Shown: piece by piece, positions 1 through 12,240 of the stretch
Numbering within the stretch: the stretch's first letter is position 1
Layout: each line of letters opens with the position of its first letter
NCBI RefSeq assembly: GCF_029227915.1
Contig: NC_079877.1
Location: forward strand, 23,397,851 to 23,461,850
Direction: 5' to 3'
From: Hydractinia symbiolongicarpus
Taxonomy: Eukaryota; Cnidaria; Hydrozoa; Anthoathecata; Hydractiniidae
Length of the DNA stretch: 64,000 nt
Notes under the pieces: model-generated
Database searches by the model: none
Told to the model about the DNA's origin: nothing
What the model saw: only the letters and a program-made list of their open reading frames with translations
Translations under genes and position numbers: made by a program

Positions 1-620
1 AAATGGTGTACAATAGGAGTCTCAACAACAGAGTTAGTATTATAAGTGTCACCTGTCGCTTGATTTTGCTCTATTATGTCAGGAGCTCTTCCCGCGAGTC
101 GTTCCCCCTCGTGACCCTCAAAAAATCGTCGCAATTCTCCTCTAATTAACTCTGTAACCACAGCTGTTGTAAGGATGGGCAACTCGACAACGTCGGTGGT
201 TGAAGATGATGATGCCTGATGACCAGACAAGACATTTGACGACACAACTGTAGTTGACTCAACGCCGGTTGCTGTGTTGGTTGGCTGGCCGCGTGGGCGG
301 AGTCTGGTCGACCTCGTGGCCACGTTGGTTGATGGAATAATTGGGGCCATACATGATGTAGTGGTCACCTACGTAGCTACCACCGAATGTGGCGGATTGT
401 AGAACGAAAACAGGCGACGAGCAAGTATTTGAGGCGATCCTGAGTCAATTAAATTTAATGCATTGCACACTAACCGTAGAGTTTGAACTGGCAATGTGGC
501 CCATTCTGCCAGACTCTTCGTATCTGCGTCAGCCACTGGCAAAGTTCCTCCAGAACGCCGTCGAACGGCGACGCAAAGAACTAGCGTTATCGACACGCAC
601 AGAAATCTCACAAGTAACAT
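1..620 (-). pseudogene. SAP-like domain ORF of probable mobile-element origin, cut by the left edge
   Basis: Reading leftwards, the frame encodes a segment resembling a SAP DNA-binding motif (around LPVQTLRLVCNALNLIDSG, followed by QILARRL), then a Thr/Ser/Pro-rich linker and a segment containing ELIRGELRRFF. The frame stays open to base 1 except for one in-frame TAG at 369-371, so the ORF is broken, read through, or part of a spliced gene whose junction I cannot place. SAP-plus-linker regions of this kind head several invertebrate transposon-associated genes, but no catalytic domain lies inside the window, so the family is not assigned. The true start is unclear; several residues upstream of the SAP-like part may be non-coding. 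The plus-strand ORF over 389-634 is a shadow. Confidence 0.4.
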
Positions 621-699
621 CTTTCGTCACGTAAGTTATTATTTACTGAACCAATTAAAGGATAACAATAGATAAATAACGATTAAAACCACAACTACT

Positions 700-1985
700 G
701 TTGGCTAGCACGAGCGAAAGAGGAATCGTGGAGCGAGACCGTGACTAAAAGAGCCGAACGAACAAAGTGAAGATTGGAGCCCAGGCCTGTGAAACTAAGA
801 TGGCAACCACAGCTACGCGCTACCGTACTAACGCCAGTCCATGTCGTTTAGCAATTAACTCAAGTTAAGTAAACTTAACTACCTATATAGGTTGTTAGCT
901 TTTCTCAAAAACACTCCATATTGTCTGTGAGCAAAAACATATTACTTTTTGTATATCTTTAGAATGGCTTTAGCAAATGTGACGCTGTTTTTTTGCTTCT
1001 TGTCAAATTTTATTCTCCATACTTTACCCTTTACCCTTTGGTTTCCACCAACTACCATACTGTTCGGCTTTTAAAATCAATGTGAAGACAAAAACATCTC
1101 AGCAAGTCACTGGAGTTTTTATATTTATGGCCTTTTTAAGTTTTGTATCTCAGAGATATAAAACAGGTTTATTGAATGAAGGTTGGTAGCACACTTTCTG
1201 TTGCACACAGTATTGTATTTGGAGTATAGAAGTTTAATCTTTTGTTTAACCTTTCTAGATGTACAAAAAGTAAAACTTAAGTCAGAACAGGGACAATAAA
1301 ATCCATAAAGATTTTTATTTGGTCAGCATTCCACAAAATAAGGGTGTAATTTGAAAAAACCTTCATGGCAACTTTCTGTTTTACTCAATTGGTCATAGCT
1401 TGTTGGTGACTATGTAATTTTATTTTTATTCATTAAGGATACTAGTCCGGAATTGTTCATGAAAACCACTCTTAATAAATCCATGATCATGTCTGCCTTT
1501 TCATGACTACGCTATAGGCTAAATCAATGGGAAAAGGACACTTTTACAAATATGAAGAAGTATATATGAAGAACATAGTATCGACTATCAATATGGGTTT
1601 AACAGGCACATATTTTAAGATGCTGTCTTTAAAACAAAAGTAAAAAAAATACACACTGCCATCACTAAAAAGAAAGCAGCTTACCTTTGGATGACATGGC
1701 TGGAGGTGCTGGGGGTGTAAACATGTGAACAAGAATCACTTCATGATTTTCATCAGCAACTTCATTTTGGTAATCTGTTTGTTCATAAAAAATAGAAAAT
1801 AAAAATATGGTACACAAAAAATAAACATAATGTTATGTGTTCTCTTCCCCTATCTAACAGAAAATGATTTTAATTGGTATTCTTCCATGTTTTTACTACA
1901 TGTCTATGACAGAAACTGCAATTTTATTTGATATTACAGAACTAGCACATTTTATTTTTTACATTTTTGTTTTACTTCATAGTGA
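700..1985. other. No gene recognised
   Basis: AT-rich DNA with short open frames only. I see no domain, tRNA or clear inverted repeat. The short minus-strand frame at 1544-1732 is low complexity and is not supported. Confidence 0.5.
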
Positions 1986-1999
1986 TGACAAAGCTTTAA

Positions 2000-2236
2000 T
2001 TGGTAAGGTTCGTAAGGTTCGTAAATAGAAAAATCGTAGAAAAACTACATCGAAGCAAAAAAATCTTAAAATCGGAAGATCGATTATTAAAGAGTATTGG
2101 TCTGGACCCCCGTAAGGTATACATTAATGACAACCTCTGCCCCTACCATCGCATGATCCGGGGCGAATGCAAAGCCCTTTACATTGATGGTTGCATCGCG
2201 GGATTCTGGACATGCAACAGACGATCCACATTATAG
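2000..2236 (+). pseudogene. Non-LTR retrotransposon ORF1 fragment, FP_C-like C-terminal domain
   Basis: The 78-residue frame has the pattern of the FP_C domain found at the end of ORF1 in many CR1/L2-type LINEs: FVNRK near the start, a Lys-rich stretch, then INDNLCPYHRMIRGECKAL and a final Gly-Phe-Trp segment. In the family this region follows a coiled coil; the upstream coiled coil is missing, so the copy is truncated. It lies on the same strand and about 360 bp before a PHD/endonuclease fragment, the normal ORF1-ORF2 order of such elements. The true left end of the relic is not visible. Confidence 0.6.
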
Positions 2237-2599
2237 AAACCGAGAACTCTGATGTTTTAAAAATTCTTTTTTTTTTTGAATTTTTGAAAAATAATGCCAA
2301 TATTTAGCTGGTTGTTCTCGCAAATTTAGTTTATCCCAGGGGGGGCGCGACCCTTGTTACTATTCTGCTAGATTTCTTGTTTTAAAGACCAACATCAGAT
2401 TAAATTCACTATGGCGCCTATGTTACCCACGTTGATGGTAAATTAATGTTGATGGTAAATCTTGTTTGGTAAATTTATTATTTTCCTTACTTTTTCTCGC
2501 CCTTTGGCTTCTTAACAAAATCGGAGAAAGCTCCCTCTTCGCTTTTGTGTTTTTGTTGTTGTTGTTTTGTTTTTCTTGTTATTTTTTTCTCTTTTTTAA

Positions 2600-3097
2600 T
2601 TGACTGATACACAATATTTTTGTGCAATATGTACTAAACTAGTACATGAGGGATCTGATGCTATTTGTTGTGATTATTGTAATAACTGGGTCCATCGTAA
2701 ATGTAATCTATTGAACATCCAGGATTTTAAAATATTAACAAATACCAAAGTATGGTTATACTTGAAATGTAACTCAGATATTTTCCCTTTCAACTTGTGT
2801 CCAGAAAATTTTGATGGAGACTGGAACCCATCCAAACATGATCCAAAGCTTTTCAGTGATGCAAATTCTACAAGCTCAAATGACAACAATAACACCGAAG
2901 AGCGTGATGGATTTGTTGAGAAACTTAATTGTAAGTATTTTAACTGTGATGAATTTAAATCTTCTTTTTCTAACTGCAAAGGTATGTCTTTCCTTCATTT
3001 GAATATTAGTTTTCTATCGAAACATCTTGATAATTTCAGTGCCATGCTAGACTCGCTCAACCACAACTTCAGTTCTTCGAATCTCAGATGTCTATAG
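2600..3097 (+). pseudogene. Non-LTR retrotransposon ORF2 fragment: PHD finger plus start of endonuclease
   Basis: The frame opens with a PHD-type zinc finger (CAIC, then CCDYCNNWVHRKC) with the IFPF motif that commonly follows it in LINE-encoded PHD fingers. The last zinc pair is damaged: a Cys expected before LKC is replaced in WLYLKC. After an Asn/Ser-rich spacer comes FLHLNISFLSKHLDNF, which matches the beginning of an apurinic-type endonuclease domain. The frame stops at 3097 before the catalytic residues, so endonuclease and reverse transcriptase are missing. It has no ATG at its left end. With the FP_C-like fragment just upstream it forms one dead CR1/L2-like element. Confidence 0.65.
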
Positions 3098-3879
3098 GCA
3101 TATCTTTGCAATCACATTGAGCACATTGAAATGATTTGCTATTGGTAATAAAGCAATATAGCAGGTATCTAGGTTTAATTGACACGTATTTCACAATTTA
3201 GTGCCCAGGACTTAATTATTAATTCCTGTTAAAAATTTTGAAAAATGTTAAAATTAAAGTATAGATAATAATTTTCTTCGAGCAACGGGTGACCACTAAA
3301 AATATGAAAAATAAATATAAAATACAATTAATTAGAGACACGCAACTATCTCCTCCTTATTGCCGTCTTTCATGCACACTGTGATTGCTGAGATATAAAT
3401 AGATAACAAAATTCTATAAACATTAGAAAAGAATGTTCCGCACATCGCTGTTACAGACAATCCATGATAATTTTTATGTTGTTTATTTTTATGCCAAAAA
3501 AACTTAAATATACATAAAAAAACAGAGATTTTACTTTAGGTTTATAACCTGATAGAATGGTTTTTTATTTGTTTGTTTGTTCAATCGTAGGAAGAGTTAT
3601 TATTGGCTGAAACTAATGTTTACAAATTAAAACAGCATTGTCCGATTTGGTACTGCCGGCATTAGCAGAAGATCAACTTGTCAAATTAATTATTATTTCG
3701 CCAATTGGAGAAAAAGAAGTTAAAAATAAGAGAGTCGCTAGTTCAGACACTTGGTTCTCGTGTTTGAGGTTCACAAGTTTAAACGTCCCCCACTTGTCTC
3801 CAGCATGAAAAAACAGAACACAAGCACATGAGTATAAAATGATTAGGGTAAGTAAAAATATGCTGAATTTTTTTCTTAA

Positions 3880-4180
3880 CATGATGCGGGTTATGCAAAG
3901 GTGTGGGTTGGTAAAACACATTGATTAAAATTTTATGCGAGTTATACGAAGGTGCAGTCTATCTGATAGCATCTAGTTCATAAGTCCCTAAAAAAGCTGA
4001 GCTGCGGGTTATACACATGATGTACGCATTTTATCCTGTTGGTACTATATTTTCTTCATTGAATGTATAAACTTTAAATTTCACAATAAAACTTATCACA
4101 TAACGCGCACCACACTATAACCCGCACCAACAGTGGAAGTCGTAAAAATCAACTTATAACCCGCGGGTTATATACTGGAA
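3880..4180. repeat. MITE-like repeat with GCGGGTTAT / ATAACCCGC ends
   Basis: The left half carries repeated GCGGGTTAT-type motifs (about 3886 and 4005). The right half carries the inverse ATAACCCGC (about 4117 and 4157) and ends close to TGGAAAATACGGTA. The inverted arrangement suggests a short non-autonomous DNA transposon. Exact ends and a target-site duplication were not resolved. Confidence 0.35.
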
Positions 4181-4189
4181 AATACGGTA

Positions 4190-4480
4190 AATTAAATTCA
4201 TATGAGTTTTTAAAAAAATTTGCATGAGTTTTAAATTTAATTCGTATGAGTTTAAAAAAATTTTTATGAGTTAAATTCGTATGAGTTAAATTCGATAAGT
4301 TTTAAATTAAATTCTTAGAGTTAAATTCGTATGAGTTAAATTCGTATGAGTTTTAAATTAAAACAAAAATTTGTGAGTTTTTATTTAGATGTGTATGTTT
4401 TTTTTTTTAAAAAAATTCGTTTGAGATTTTATTAAATTCGTATATATGATATTTTTTAAAAAAAATTTTGTTGAGTTTTT
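4190..4480. repeat. Minisatellite of a degenerate ATTCGTATGAGTT unit
   Basis: TTAAATTCGTATGAGTT and variants recur about ten times, interspersed with A or T runs. Related ATTCGTAT motifs continue more loosely to about 4920. It is low-complexity and non-coding; the minus-strand frame at 4700-4897 is a by-product of it. Confidence 0.7.
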
Positions 4481-5093
4481 ATAATAAAATGCATGGGTTT
4501 TTGTCTTGGAGGCGGTAGTTGAGAAATTTAAGAACAAAGAACGGCGATATAAATCATTTTGTTTAAAGTACCAATCCTTTGAAATTCACACGAACAGCGT
4601 TTAAAGATGGTTGTTTGTAAGTTCTAATCATTTGAAGTAATAAGAACGGCGTTTAGAAATTGTTAATGTTTATTTAAAGGCTAGTTGCATAGCGAAAAGT
4701 TAGATTTCTATGAAGAAATCATATTGAAAATTAAATTCGTATGACCATTCATTTAAAAATTCGTATCGCAATTGGTATTGGAAAATCTTAATAATTCGTA
4801 TGAAAATCGTATAAAATTCGGATAGGAACTTTAAAAAGTCGTATAACTGATTAACACTATACGAATTGTATATGATTTTTATACGAATTATAAGCAATTA
4901 AATTCATATATATTCGTATAAAATGTCATACGAAATTTGTAGATGACCCCTTAAAATTGGTCTGTCATCAGACCACACACATATATAAATAACTAGCATA
5001 CTTTAAATATTATATATATATGGCCTAATTATAAATGAGTTACAGCGTGACGTATTGTTTTGATTTTTCATCAAGAACAATGGACATGGGAAG

Positions 5094-5527
5094 CATATGG
5101 CCACCATCGATAATATGTTAGCGTCATTTCTAACTACAAAAGAGAGTCGGTTGGTTGGCCGGATAAAATTTTTTCCCAAAAAATTACAAAAATACTATAT
5201 TTCGTAGCCATATTTTGTTATTTGTTTTAAATGTAACACCAGCTGTTATTTTAGTTTTCGCTTGCATTGCCGTATAAATGCGAAGCAGGAAAATATAGCA
5301 CTAAGTAGCGCAGCACAGTCCCCTATCGAAATAACATTCGGACGTAACAAGCATTATTCGGAGGACCGCTGAAAAGGTAAATGGTGGATATTGTTGTGTG
5401 TCGCAGATTTTTCGTGGATTTTTTGGTTTATTTTTTACAAATTTACCAACTCCCCGACTTGTCATTCGCCTTTCAAAGTGAGTCGGTCAGGTGACGCTAA
5501 CAGATTATATTTTTGAAGGTGGCCTAT
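5094..5527. repeat. Short inverted-repeat element (MITE candidate)
   Basis: The left end (5094-5126) contains GGCCACC, then AATATGTTAGCGTCA. The right end (5492-5527) is its imperfect inverse, TGACGCTAACAGATTATAT followed by GGTGGCC. The spacing of about 430 bp and the absence of coding sequence fit a non-autonomous DNA transposon. Superfamily and target-site duplication were not determined. Confidence 0.45.
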
Positions 5528-6899
5528 GTAAAGAGGGTGCCAACTTGCCGAAAATTGCACCGTATATGTGACGGTGACCGGGGGCATTTTTTTAGGGTTT
5601 TTTTCTGTAACCGCCTAGAAAAGCCTGGCCACATCGGAAACTGCCAGATTATATTAAGAAGTTAAGAAGGAAGACGTGCTATTTTGTCGTTGTACTTTTG
5701 GTTTATTATTTGTGGAATTTTATTACAGCTCTTTATGGAATATAAATATAAATGATATAAAAAAACAGTTTTTTTTTCAGAAGTCTTTCATTACCACTGC
5801 TTGACAATAAAAGAATAAATTATATAGCTATACATATGGTAATAAATGTTTTAAAAAATGTTGATTCAGGTGTCTCTGGGCAAAATTTTAAGTTTTTTTA
5901 AAACGCTGGAAGTCGTTCGACAGCCCCCTGTCACCAGTTAGTTGACTATAATCTAACCTAGCAGTAGCTAGCTAGCTAGGTAGCACCAAACGTACATAGC
6001 TAGCTAGCTATTATGCTATATGGCCAGGTGTTTATTTATGGTTCTAAAATAGCTAAACTTACAGTCAAAAGCTCTTCGACTATGTTGACTTTCATCTATC
6101 GCAATTAAAACTACCGTTTTCTTCTTATCAGCCTCGGCCATTGCTTTGTGGTATTGTTTTCATAAAGAACTCTGACTTACGGCATATCTTTAGCCAGCCA
6201 CAAGAATTTCAGCTGGCTAGCATGTACTATTTTGTTTTGTGCCGCAATGTAGGATAACATACCCGTTCCATGACAAACCCTACATGGAATGGGTAAATGG
6301 ACAGGGCGAGCTAAATGAAAAATCCCTCCTTATCAATTTTAACGATAAAGGTATTTTGACGTTTATGTTTTTTATTTGGTCTGCCATCATTTATTCTTCG
6401 TAATTTTTAGACGGTTTCTCAATATTCTTCTAATTGCGTCATACCCCCTTACCTAAAAGAGTAGCTAAGAAATGCTTATAACGCACAATATCAAAATTTC
6501 CATGCCCTTTTTTACTACATTTTTCGCTATAGCGCAAAAACTCACCAGTTTTTCGTTGGTTTGTTTTTCTGTTAGCGCGTGCGCACTCTGAATTTTTTTT
6601 TTTAAAGCACCTCTCCTGGAAAAAAATAAATAAAACCAGAAACAAATATGATTACGTTAATAAAGTACGCTCAAAGCGCCCTGACAATAAACTTACTATG
6701 TAAAGATCTCTGGGTTGATTCGACAAAGGGTTTTATTTCAAGCAAATAACTTTACTCAACCGTTACAAGATGATACACAAACAACGAAGTTCACAACATC
6801 TACATGCACATCCGAATGTTGCTTATTTATATTTTATCTGAAATCCAAGATCCAAGACATTGTAACAGCTGTGAATTCATCTCAGACAATTCATCAGAA

Positions 6900-7078
6900 C
6901 CGCATCAAGCTCAAATTTTTATATAAAAGATCAAGCAACATTCTTACACGCGTAAATAGCCAATCCAAGTACTGTCGGCATAAATTTTCTGCAAAGGAAA
7001 TAGACTTCCTGAATACCACTGTCTACCTTGAAAAGAAAGCTATACATCAAACCTACTGACACACGAATGTTATTGCAT
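6900..7078 (+). pseudogene. Penelope-like reverse transcriptase relic
   Basis: The frame around 6960-7045 reads KFSAKEIDFLNTTVYLEKK, the pattern (hydrophobic-FLDT-V-hydrophobic) found next to the active region of Penelope-like retroelement reverse transcriptases. Immediately afterwards the next frame reads LYIKPTDT, the motif that normally continues this stretch, so one frameshift separates the two parts. Only this short patch is recognisable, and the longer open frame upstream of it (from 6715) has no supported content. An inactive fragment. Confidence 0.5.
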
Positions 7079-7099
7079 TAAGTTCTATTACTTATACCA

Positions 7100-8440
7100 A
7101 ACAAAACAGAGTGTTGTTTACTCACAAGAGCTCTTTTATCACGCGGTTGGTATGATAAAAGAGCTACTTTGCAAAAAGTTAAACCTTGGAGGAATTAAAA
7201 GTTTTTTCTTTTCTTTTAAGGTTGTACCAACCTAAAAGGAACTTGAATTTAGGGGGTGATAAGTTTAGTATGATCAATTAAACTATCTGCTGAGAGATTT
7301 CTGAATATGAATTAGAAGGATGTCCTTAACAATAACGCAAAAAAGTATAAAAAAAATCATCGTTAACATGGAAAAGTGCAAATGCAGATTCGACAGGATT
7401 CGACGTTATTATTTTACACATTTTTTGTGACATATTTTTTTTCTACATAAACAGCGGCGCATGGCTTTGATTTATATTTTCTAGCCTGGCAAAAAATCCG
7501 TCGGTAAAAAGTGACGAATTACTTAGCAAGTAACAAATAATGTTACCCATGAAATTTTTTTACCGATGATTTTTTGTACGATAAAGATATGGAGAATTTG
7601 TTCCTTTGAAAAGTTAGTTTTCCTAACCTAACTTTTGCAGCGTCCACAAGACACAAAACAATCCAGGACCAACTTAAGCACATTGGATCTAGTGATCAAC
7701 AATCTTTGATACTTGGCACCCAAACTGCCTTTCAAACCGATAAAAACTCGAATTAATCATAACAATATTTTAAAGGGTGATTAATCTTTTTTACCCTGTT
7801 CCACAAATGATAAACCTTTAACAATAATATGAAAGCTGAAAAGACAAGTTGAAATATCATCTACAGTATATACTTGTCTAATTGAATTGATAATGCGTGC
7901 AATTAGAATATGAAATTATTTGTACTACAAAAGAAGGACGAGACAAGAGAGTTCATATGGAGCGATAGGGCAGTTTTTTTACCTCACTTTTTTATTGTGA
8001 CCGCATGACGGTCTCTCTACTGAAAGAAACTTTCAAACACTCACTAAAGCAACGTTTTGCAAAATGCACCTACCTAAAACACTCTGATGATATGAAGAAC
8101 TTGGTGCTAAAAACCATGTAATTTGATTTTATCACTAAAAATTATCAGGTAAGAATTATTGTTTGTGTGTTTTTACAGCTAGCCGCACAATTCCGGTTAT
8201 ACGTTTGGGATCTAGCTAGTTAATGGTTTGCCAGCTGAGCTAAACTCGCCTCTTATCTTGGTGGTAGTTGCGCATTTTTGTAAAAATTTTATTTACTTTA
8301 TTGGTTATCATAACAAAACAGAGTAAGAGCTAGCTAGGTTTAACCCACAAGTCTGTGATGCAGGCATCAGATCCTGTGAACCAAGGAGGTGTGAGAAAAA
8401 CGAGTCCCGGTGGAAGATTTTTGCTCTTATCAACCATGTA
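7100..8440. other. No gene recognised
   Basis: AT-rich intergenic sequence. A short inverted pair (AAGAGCTCTTTTATCA / TGATAAAAGAGCT, 7127-7164) could form a small hairpin. No domain is visible in any frame. Confidence 0.45.
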
Positions 8441-8967
8441 CAGTAGACGTCCGTTAATTCGAACACGCAAGGGACTAAATTATTTGTTCGAATAACGAAT
8501 GTTCGGATTATCGGAAGTTCAGAAAAAACAAGAATTTTAAACATTTAAAGGTGTTATGCTAATATAACTTTATTATAACTTTACTACAACTTTTTATAAA
8601 AATCTTTTAACGTTGTTTGCTTGGTGATGGGCAAGGCATCCAAATCCCTTGTAAACTTCATTTAATTGATAAATTAACAGAAATTTTGCCACCATTGATG
8701 CAATAAAAATGAATAAAAATGAAAACGTTTTTTTTATTTTCCCTTAAGATTTTGTTTATCGATACACAAAATTTTGAATTAACGAGCATAATGCATCTTT
8801 GGGACTAAAAAATTGTTCGAATTAGCGAAATGTTCGAAGTAGCGGAGTTCGAATTAAGCAGCTCAAAATATAAGACTTTATTAAACCAAACTCAAGGGAC
8901 TTGGTAATTTGTTCGAAATAACGGAAAGTTTGAATTAAGCGGCATTCGAATTAAGGGACGTCTACTG
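8441..8967. mobile_element. Tigger/pogo-type MITE (Tc1-mariner superfamily), 527 bp
   Basis: The left terminus CAGTAGACGTCCGTTAATTC and the right terminus, which inverts to CAGTAGACGTCCCTTAATTC, are nearly perfect terminal inverted repeats. Both are flanked by TA (8439-8440 and 8968-8969), the target-site duplication of Tc1-mariner elements. The interior holds further TTCGAAT and AATTCGAA motifs and no transposase, so the copy is non-autonomous. CAGTAGA-type termini with AATTCGAA are typical of pogo/Tigger-like families. Confidence 0.8.
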
Positions 8968-9626
8968 TATCAGCACAAGCACTTCTTAATGGGAGTATCT
9001 TCGCAGATTTAATCGTAGCCACCAAATTGGAATGTTTACGGTCAGATTGCCTGAAATTTGCGTCAACAATGGTCGACATAGCCAATCAAACCAAAACAAT
9101 CAGCTTGACAAACATAACGCGCGCGATGCATTGTTTGAGGTATACGTTGGGTTTATTTATTTTTCTGAAGAAAAGAGACGAAACATTCTAAAGACAAGAC
9201 ACGAAAGCTAGAATACATTTATGACAGCTAAGCTTGGTTTGTACTTGTACCATAGCTATTGGCATAGTAGTTAAAAATGGTGAAAGAAGCAATGCCTTAA
9301 TCATGGGATCCCTGATTTGTAGGTTGAGCAAACTGGCTAATAATTAAGGGAATATACAGCTAGCTCATAAAATCTTCGGAAATACATTAAAAAGGATACT
9401 TCACCCAGCTATTTTCCTCGTGCTGATAATGCTATCGAGAATTTCTACCTTTTTATTAAAAAGAACATGTCATTATTATTACCTGAGGCACTTGCAATAA
9501 TTTTAAAGGCTTTCTATTCCATGCAGCAAATCTGTTTTAAGGTAATTCTAGGAGCACATTGGAACCGTCTATACCGGGGAAAAAGCAAGTGTAGAACTTC
9601 CATTAAAAAAATTTACAAAAATTAAT

Positions 9627-9697
9627 GCGTCAGCCGGGAATCGAACCCGGATCTATTGCTTGGAAGGCAACAATGCTAACCTTTACACCACCGACGC
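9627..9697 (-). tRNA. tRNA-Gly (anticodon TCC), copy 1
   Basis: The reverse complement folds as a full cloverleaf: acceptor GCGTCGG paired with CTGACGC (one G-U), D arm, anticodon stem GTTGC/GCAAT with loop CTTCCAA (anticodon TCC), and T arm CCGGG-TTCGATT-CCCGG. Internal A and B boxes are intact. A run of T follows the 3' end in transcript orientation, as for Pol III termination. It decodes GGA codons. The sequence is identical to the copies near 12.2 and 12.9 kb. Confidence 0.95.
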
Positions 9698-10634
9698 TAT
9701 GATTTATAATACAGTTATGTTATAGCTATAAGTTGTTAAATTTTGATTGAAAACAATAACATTGATAATTACTCTCTACTTCGGGTCCATTGAAAGCGGT
9801 TTTGATAAGTATATTATTATAACAAAATAAAACCCTTAATATTTTTTATATCTTTTGACTGATCGTAAAATCATCTTAAGTTGTTTTACAAGAAAGAATA
9901 GGTTGGTTAAAAAGTTTCTCTACGAAGATTTGACGTTCCTTTAGAGAGAACATCCGTGAACATCCAGGATACGCCACAATAGCAGTACTTCACTGAAATG
10001 TGTACACCACGGAAATAAATGTCAAAAAATAAAATAAAAAAATAAATAAATAAATAAATAAAGAATTACAAACTTCCTTGCTCTGTATGTTTACTCATTT
10101 TCTTTATTCAAAAACATTTATGTTTACATTACAAGAAAATAAATTTTTTGAAGGAAAGTAAATACTATAAACAAAATAATGAATCCTTTTAATATCCTTT
10201 AATATTGATCGTGGATTTTTTCCACTGCTTATGGGTGTAATACATAAATGATGTAGCTATACAAGGAGTAAAAAAGACGGGTTATTATGGTGCACCTCAT
10301 AATAATAATAAAAGAAAACGTTGCCGGGAAAAGATGTGGTAATAAACGTAAAGCTTACCTACGATGCTTATAAAATTTTATTCCAAGAAAGTCTTTACGA
10401 TTTGTTAATAAGGTATTCACATCAAACTTCTTAGCAGACGTTCACATAAGTCATAGAATTTCTTCCGCACGCCATTTCTGTAGGAAAGCTTTAACAATTT
10501 TTATATTACCACGTATTTTCCCCCGTTTATAATTTTTTTTACTTTTCCTTTAAAAAATAATGAAATATTAAAGATAAATATTGCACGCTTGTAAATATTA
10601 TACGATTTAATTGCAATATAGCAAAGATAACAGC

Positions 10635-10818
10635 ATGTCTTGGTGTGCTGCTGCTAATTGTACAAGGAGTGAAGCTAAACAAAAGAATTTAACTTTTTTC
10701 ACTCTTCCCCTAAGGACAATGTTTAGGTAACGCTTGGAAAGTAAAATTGATAAGAGAAAATTTATCGAAGCATATACTTTTATGTGAGAAGCATTTTGAA
10801 GAAATACGAGTCTGTTGA
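10635..10818 (+). pseudogene. Degenerate THAP zinc-finger fragment
   Basis: An ATG-led frame reads MSWCAAANCTRSE and then FFTLPLRTMFR before stopping. In the next frame the text continues NAWKVKLIREN, then LLCEKHFEE. Together these are the C2CH signature of a THAP DNA-binding domain (C-x4-C, the LPL motif, Trp, C-x2-HF) broken by one frameshift around 10725. THAP domains occur in host regulators and in P-element and other transposases; no downstream transposase is readable, so this is most likely a transposon relic. Confidence 0.55.
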
Positions 10819-12169
10819 TTTAAGCAGCAAGTTAGTAAAGGGTATAACTGGTATAGTTTCATATATAATACAAAGTACAAAGTTGTAATATTGTTTTTAG
10901 ACGAAAAACAATGTCGACGAACTTTTAATTATGTAGGCGAATATAAAAGATAAAATCTCCAAAACACAAGTTAATGTTCGTATATAGGCGTACTGACTTT
11001 TATTTAATTGTCAAAGTTATTGTAGCCAATGCGACTTTTATTGGTTTTAAATAATATCCCATATTTGTGAGTTGTTTCAAAACAACAAGGAGACAGTGGT
11101 AGATGAGAATGTACGTGGTAGATGCGATATTGATTTGGTCGTACAACAAACAAAAACGAAAGAGGTAGCTGTTTAAATGAAAGTTATTAAAATGCTGCAA
11201 GCATCAACGAAGAGAAAACGGGTAACTAAAAACTAACTCTGGCTTTGAACGAGATTTTATTGTATTTTGAAAATAAAGTTGAGCATTTCCTGTTCTAGCC
11301 TAACTAGAAAAACAAAGCATGTCAGACAAATTTTATCAGTGAATGTACCCAGCATATAGAAGAAACATGTATGCGATCATAAGTTAATTTTTAAATTTTA
11401 AAAAACATCAAGTTATACATTAATCTTGAAACAAATTATCATCTTAGCGAATGTAGCAGAACTGTTGGACGTATAATGTGAAGGAGAAACATTTATTCTT
11501 TACGCAACCTTGTATTTTTGTAAACATAACTGCTATTGGCATACCCCAATGTCTAGTTTGGCTTGACTGGCAACTTTTTCTGCCAAAATTCAATCTGCCG
11601 CAGTAAATATTCTTTTATTTCAAAAAACAGGGTCATGATATGGTTACAATAACCAGATTCTCCTGCAGGGCAGGTACAATTAGCTTAATGGCTTTGCCTG
11701 ATTTTTAGTTTACCTAGACTCTCATGCTCCCTTTTCACTTTTCATACTTGCCCGACAAGTTTACTTAACGATAAAGATATTACTCTTCTTTTTTTTTTCG
11801 TAAATTTATCATGGACTGAAATGTATCTCTCTTCCATAAACCTCCCTCAACGATCTCGTATTTTTATTATAGCCTTTCCTTTACCACATTTTGACCTATG
11901 CTCCTCTATTTCTATAAATGTAAAAAAGAGTAAATCTTTCAGGTATTTGTATTTCCTCAATTTTCGTCATTATTTTGCAAACCATTTTCACTTTTTGATC
12001 TACATCATCATAGTCCGTAGACTATGACATCATGCAGTAGTTTTTCTTAAATGGTCACATTTGTACGGTTTCTTCTGCATTACTTGCCATGTTTACCATG
12101 CGAATATACCGGCTCGCCTTGTTTTCGAATTTAAAAAAATAATCTCAGGACTTTTGTATAAAAAAATTT

Positions 12170-12240
12170 GCGTCAGCCGGGAATCGAACCCGGATCTATT
12201 GCTTGGAAGGCAACAATGCTAACCTTTACACCACCGACGC
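12170..12240 (-). tRNA. tRNA-Gly (anticodon TCC), copy 2
   Basis: Identical in all 71 bases to the copy at 9627-9697, with the same cloverleaf and TCC anticodon. A run of seven T follows the 3' end in transcript orientation. The plus-strand frame covering part of this region is not a gene. Confidence 0.95.

Larger units (their letters stand above)
3098..6899. other. Gene-free, repeat-rich segment
   Basis: Outside the three repeats listed separately I see no coding evidence. A short run of TAGC repeats lies near 5965-6009. The minus-strand frames at 3673-3921 and 6439-6645 have no recognisable domain. Confidence 0.5.

Noticed and set aside
389-634. 81-residue plus-strand ORF
   Set aside because: Antisense shadow of the SAP-like minus-strand frame, which has the recognisable motif.
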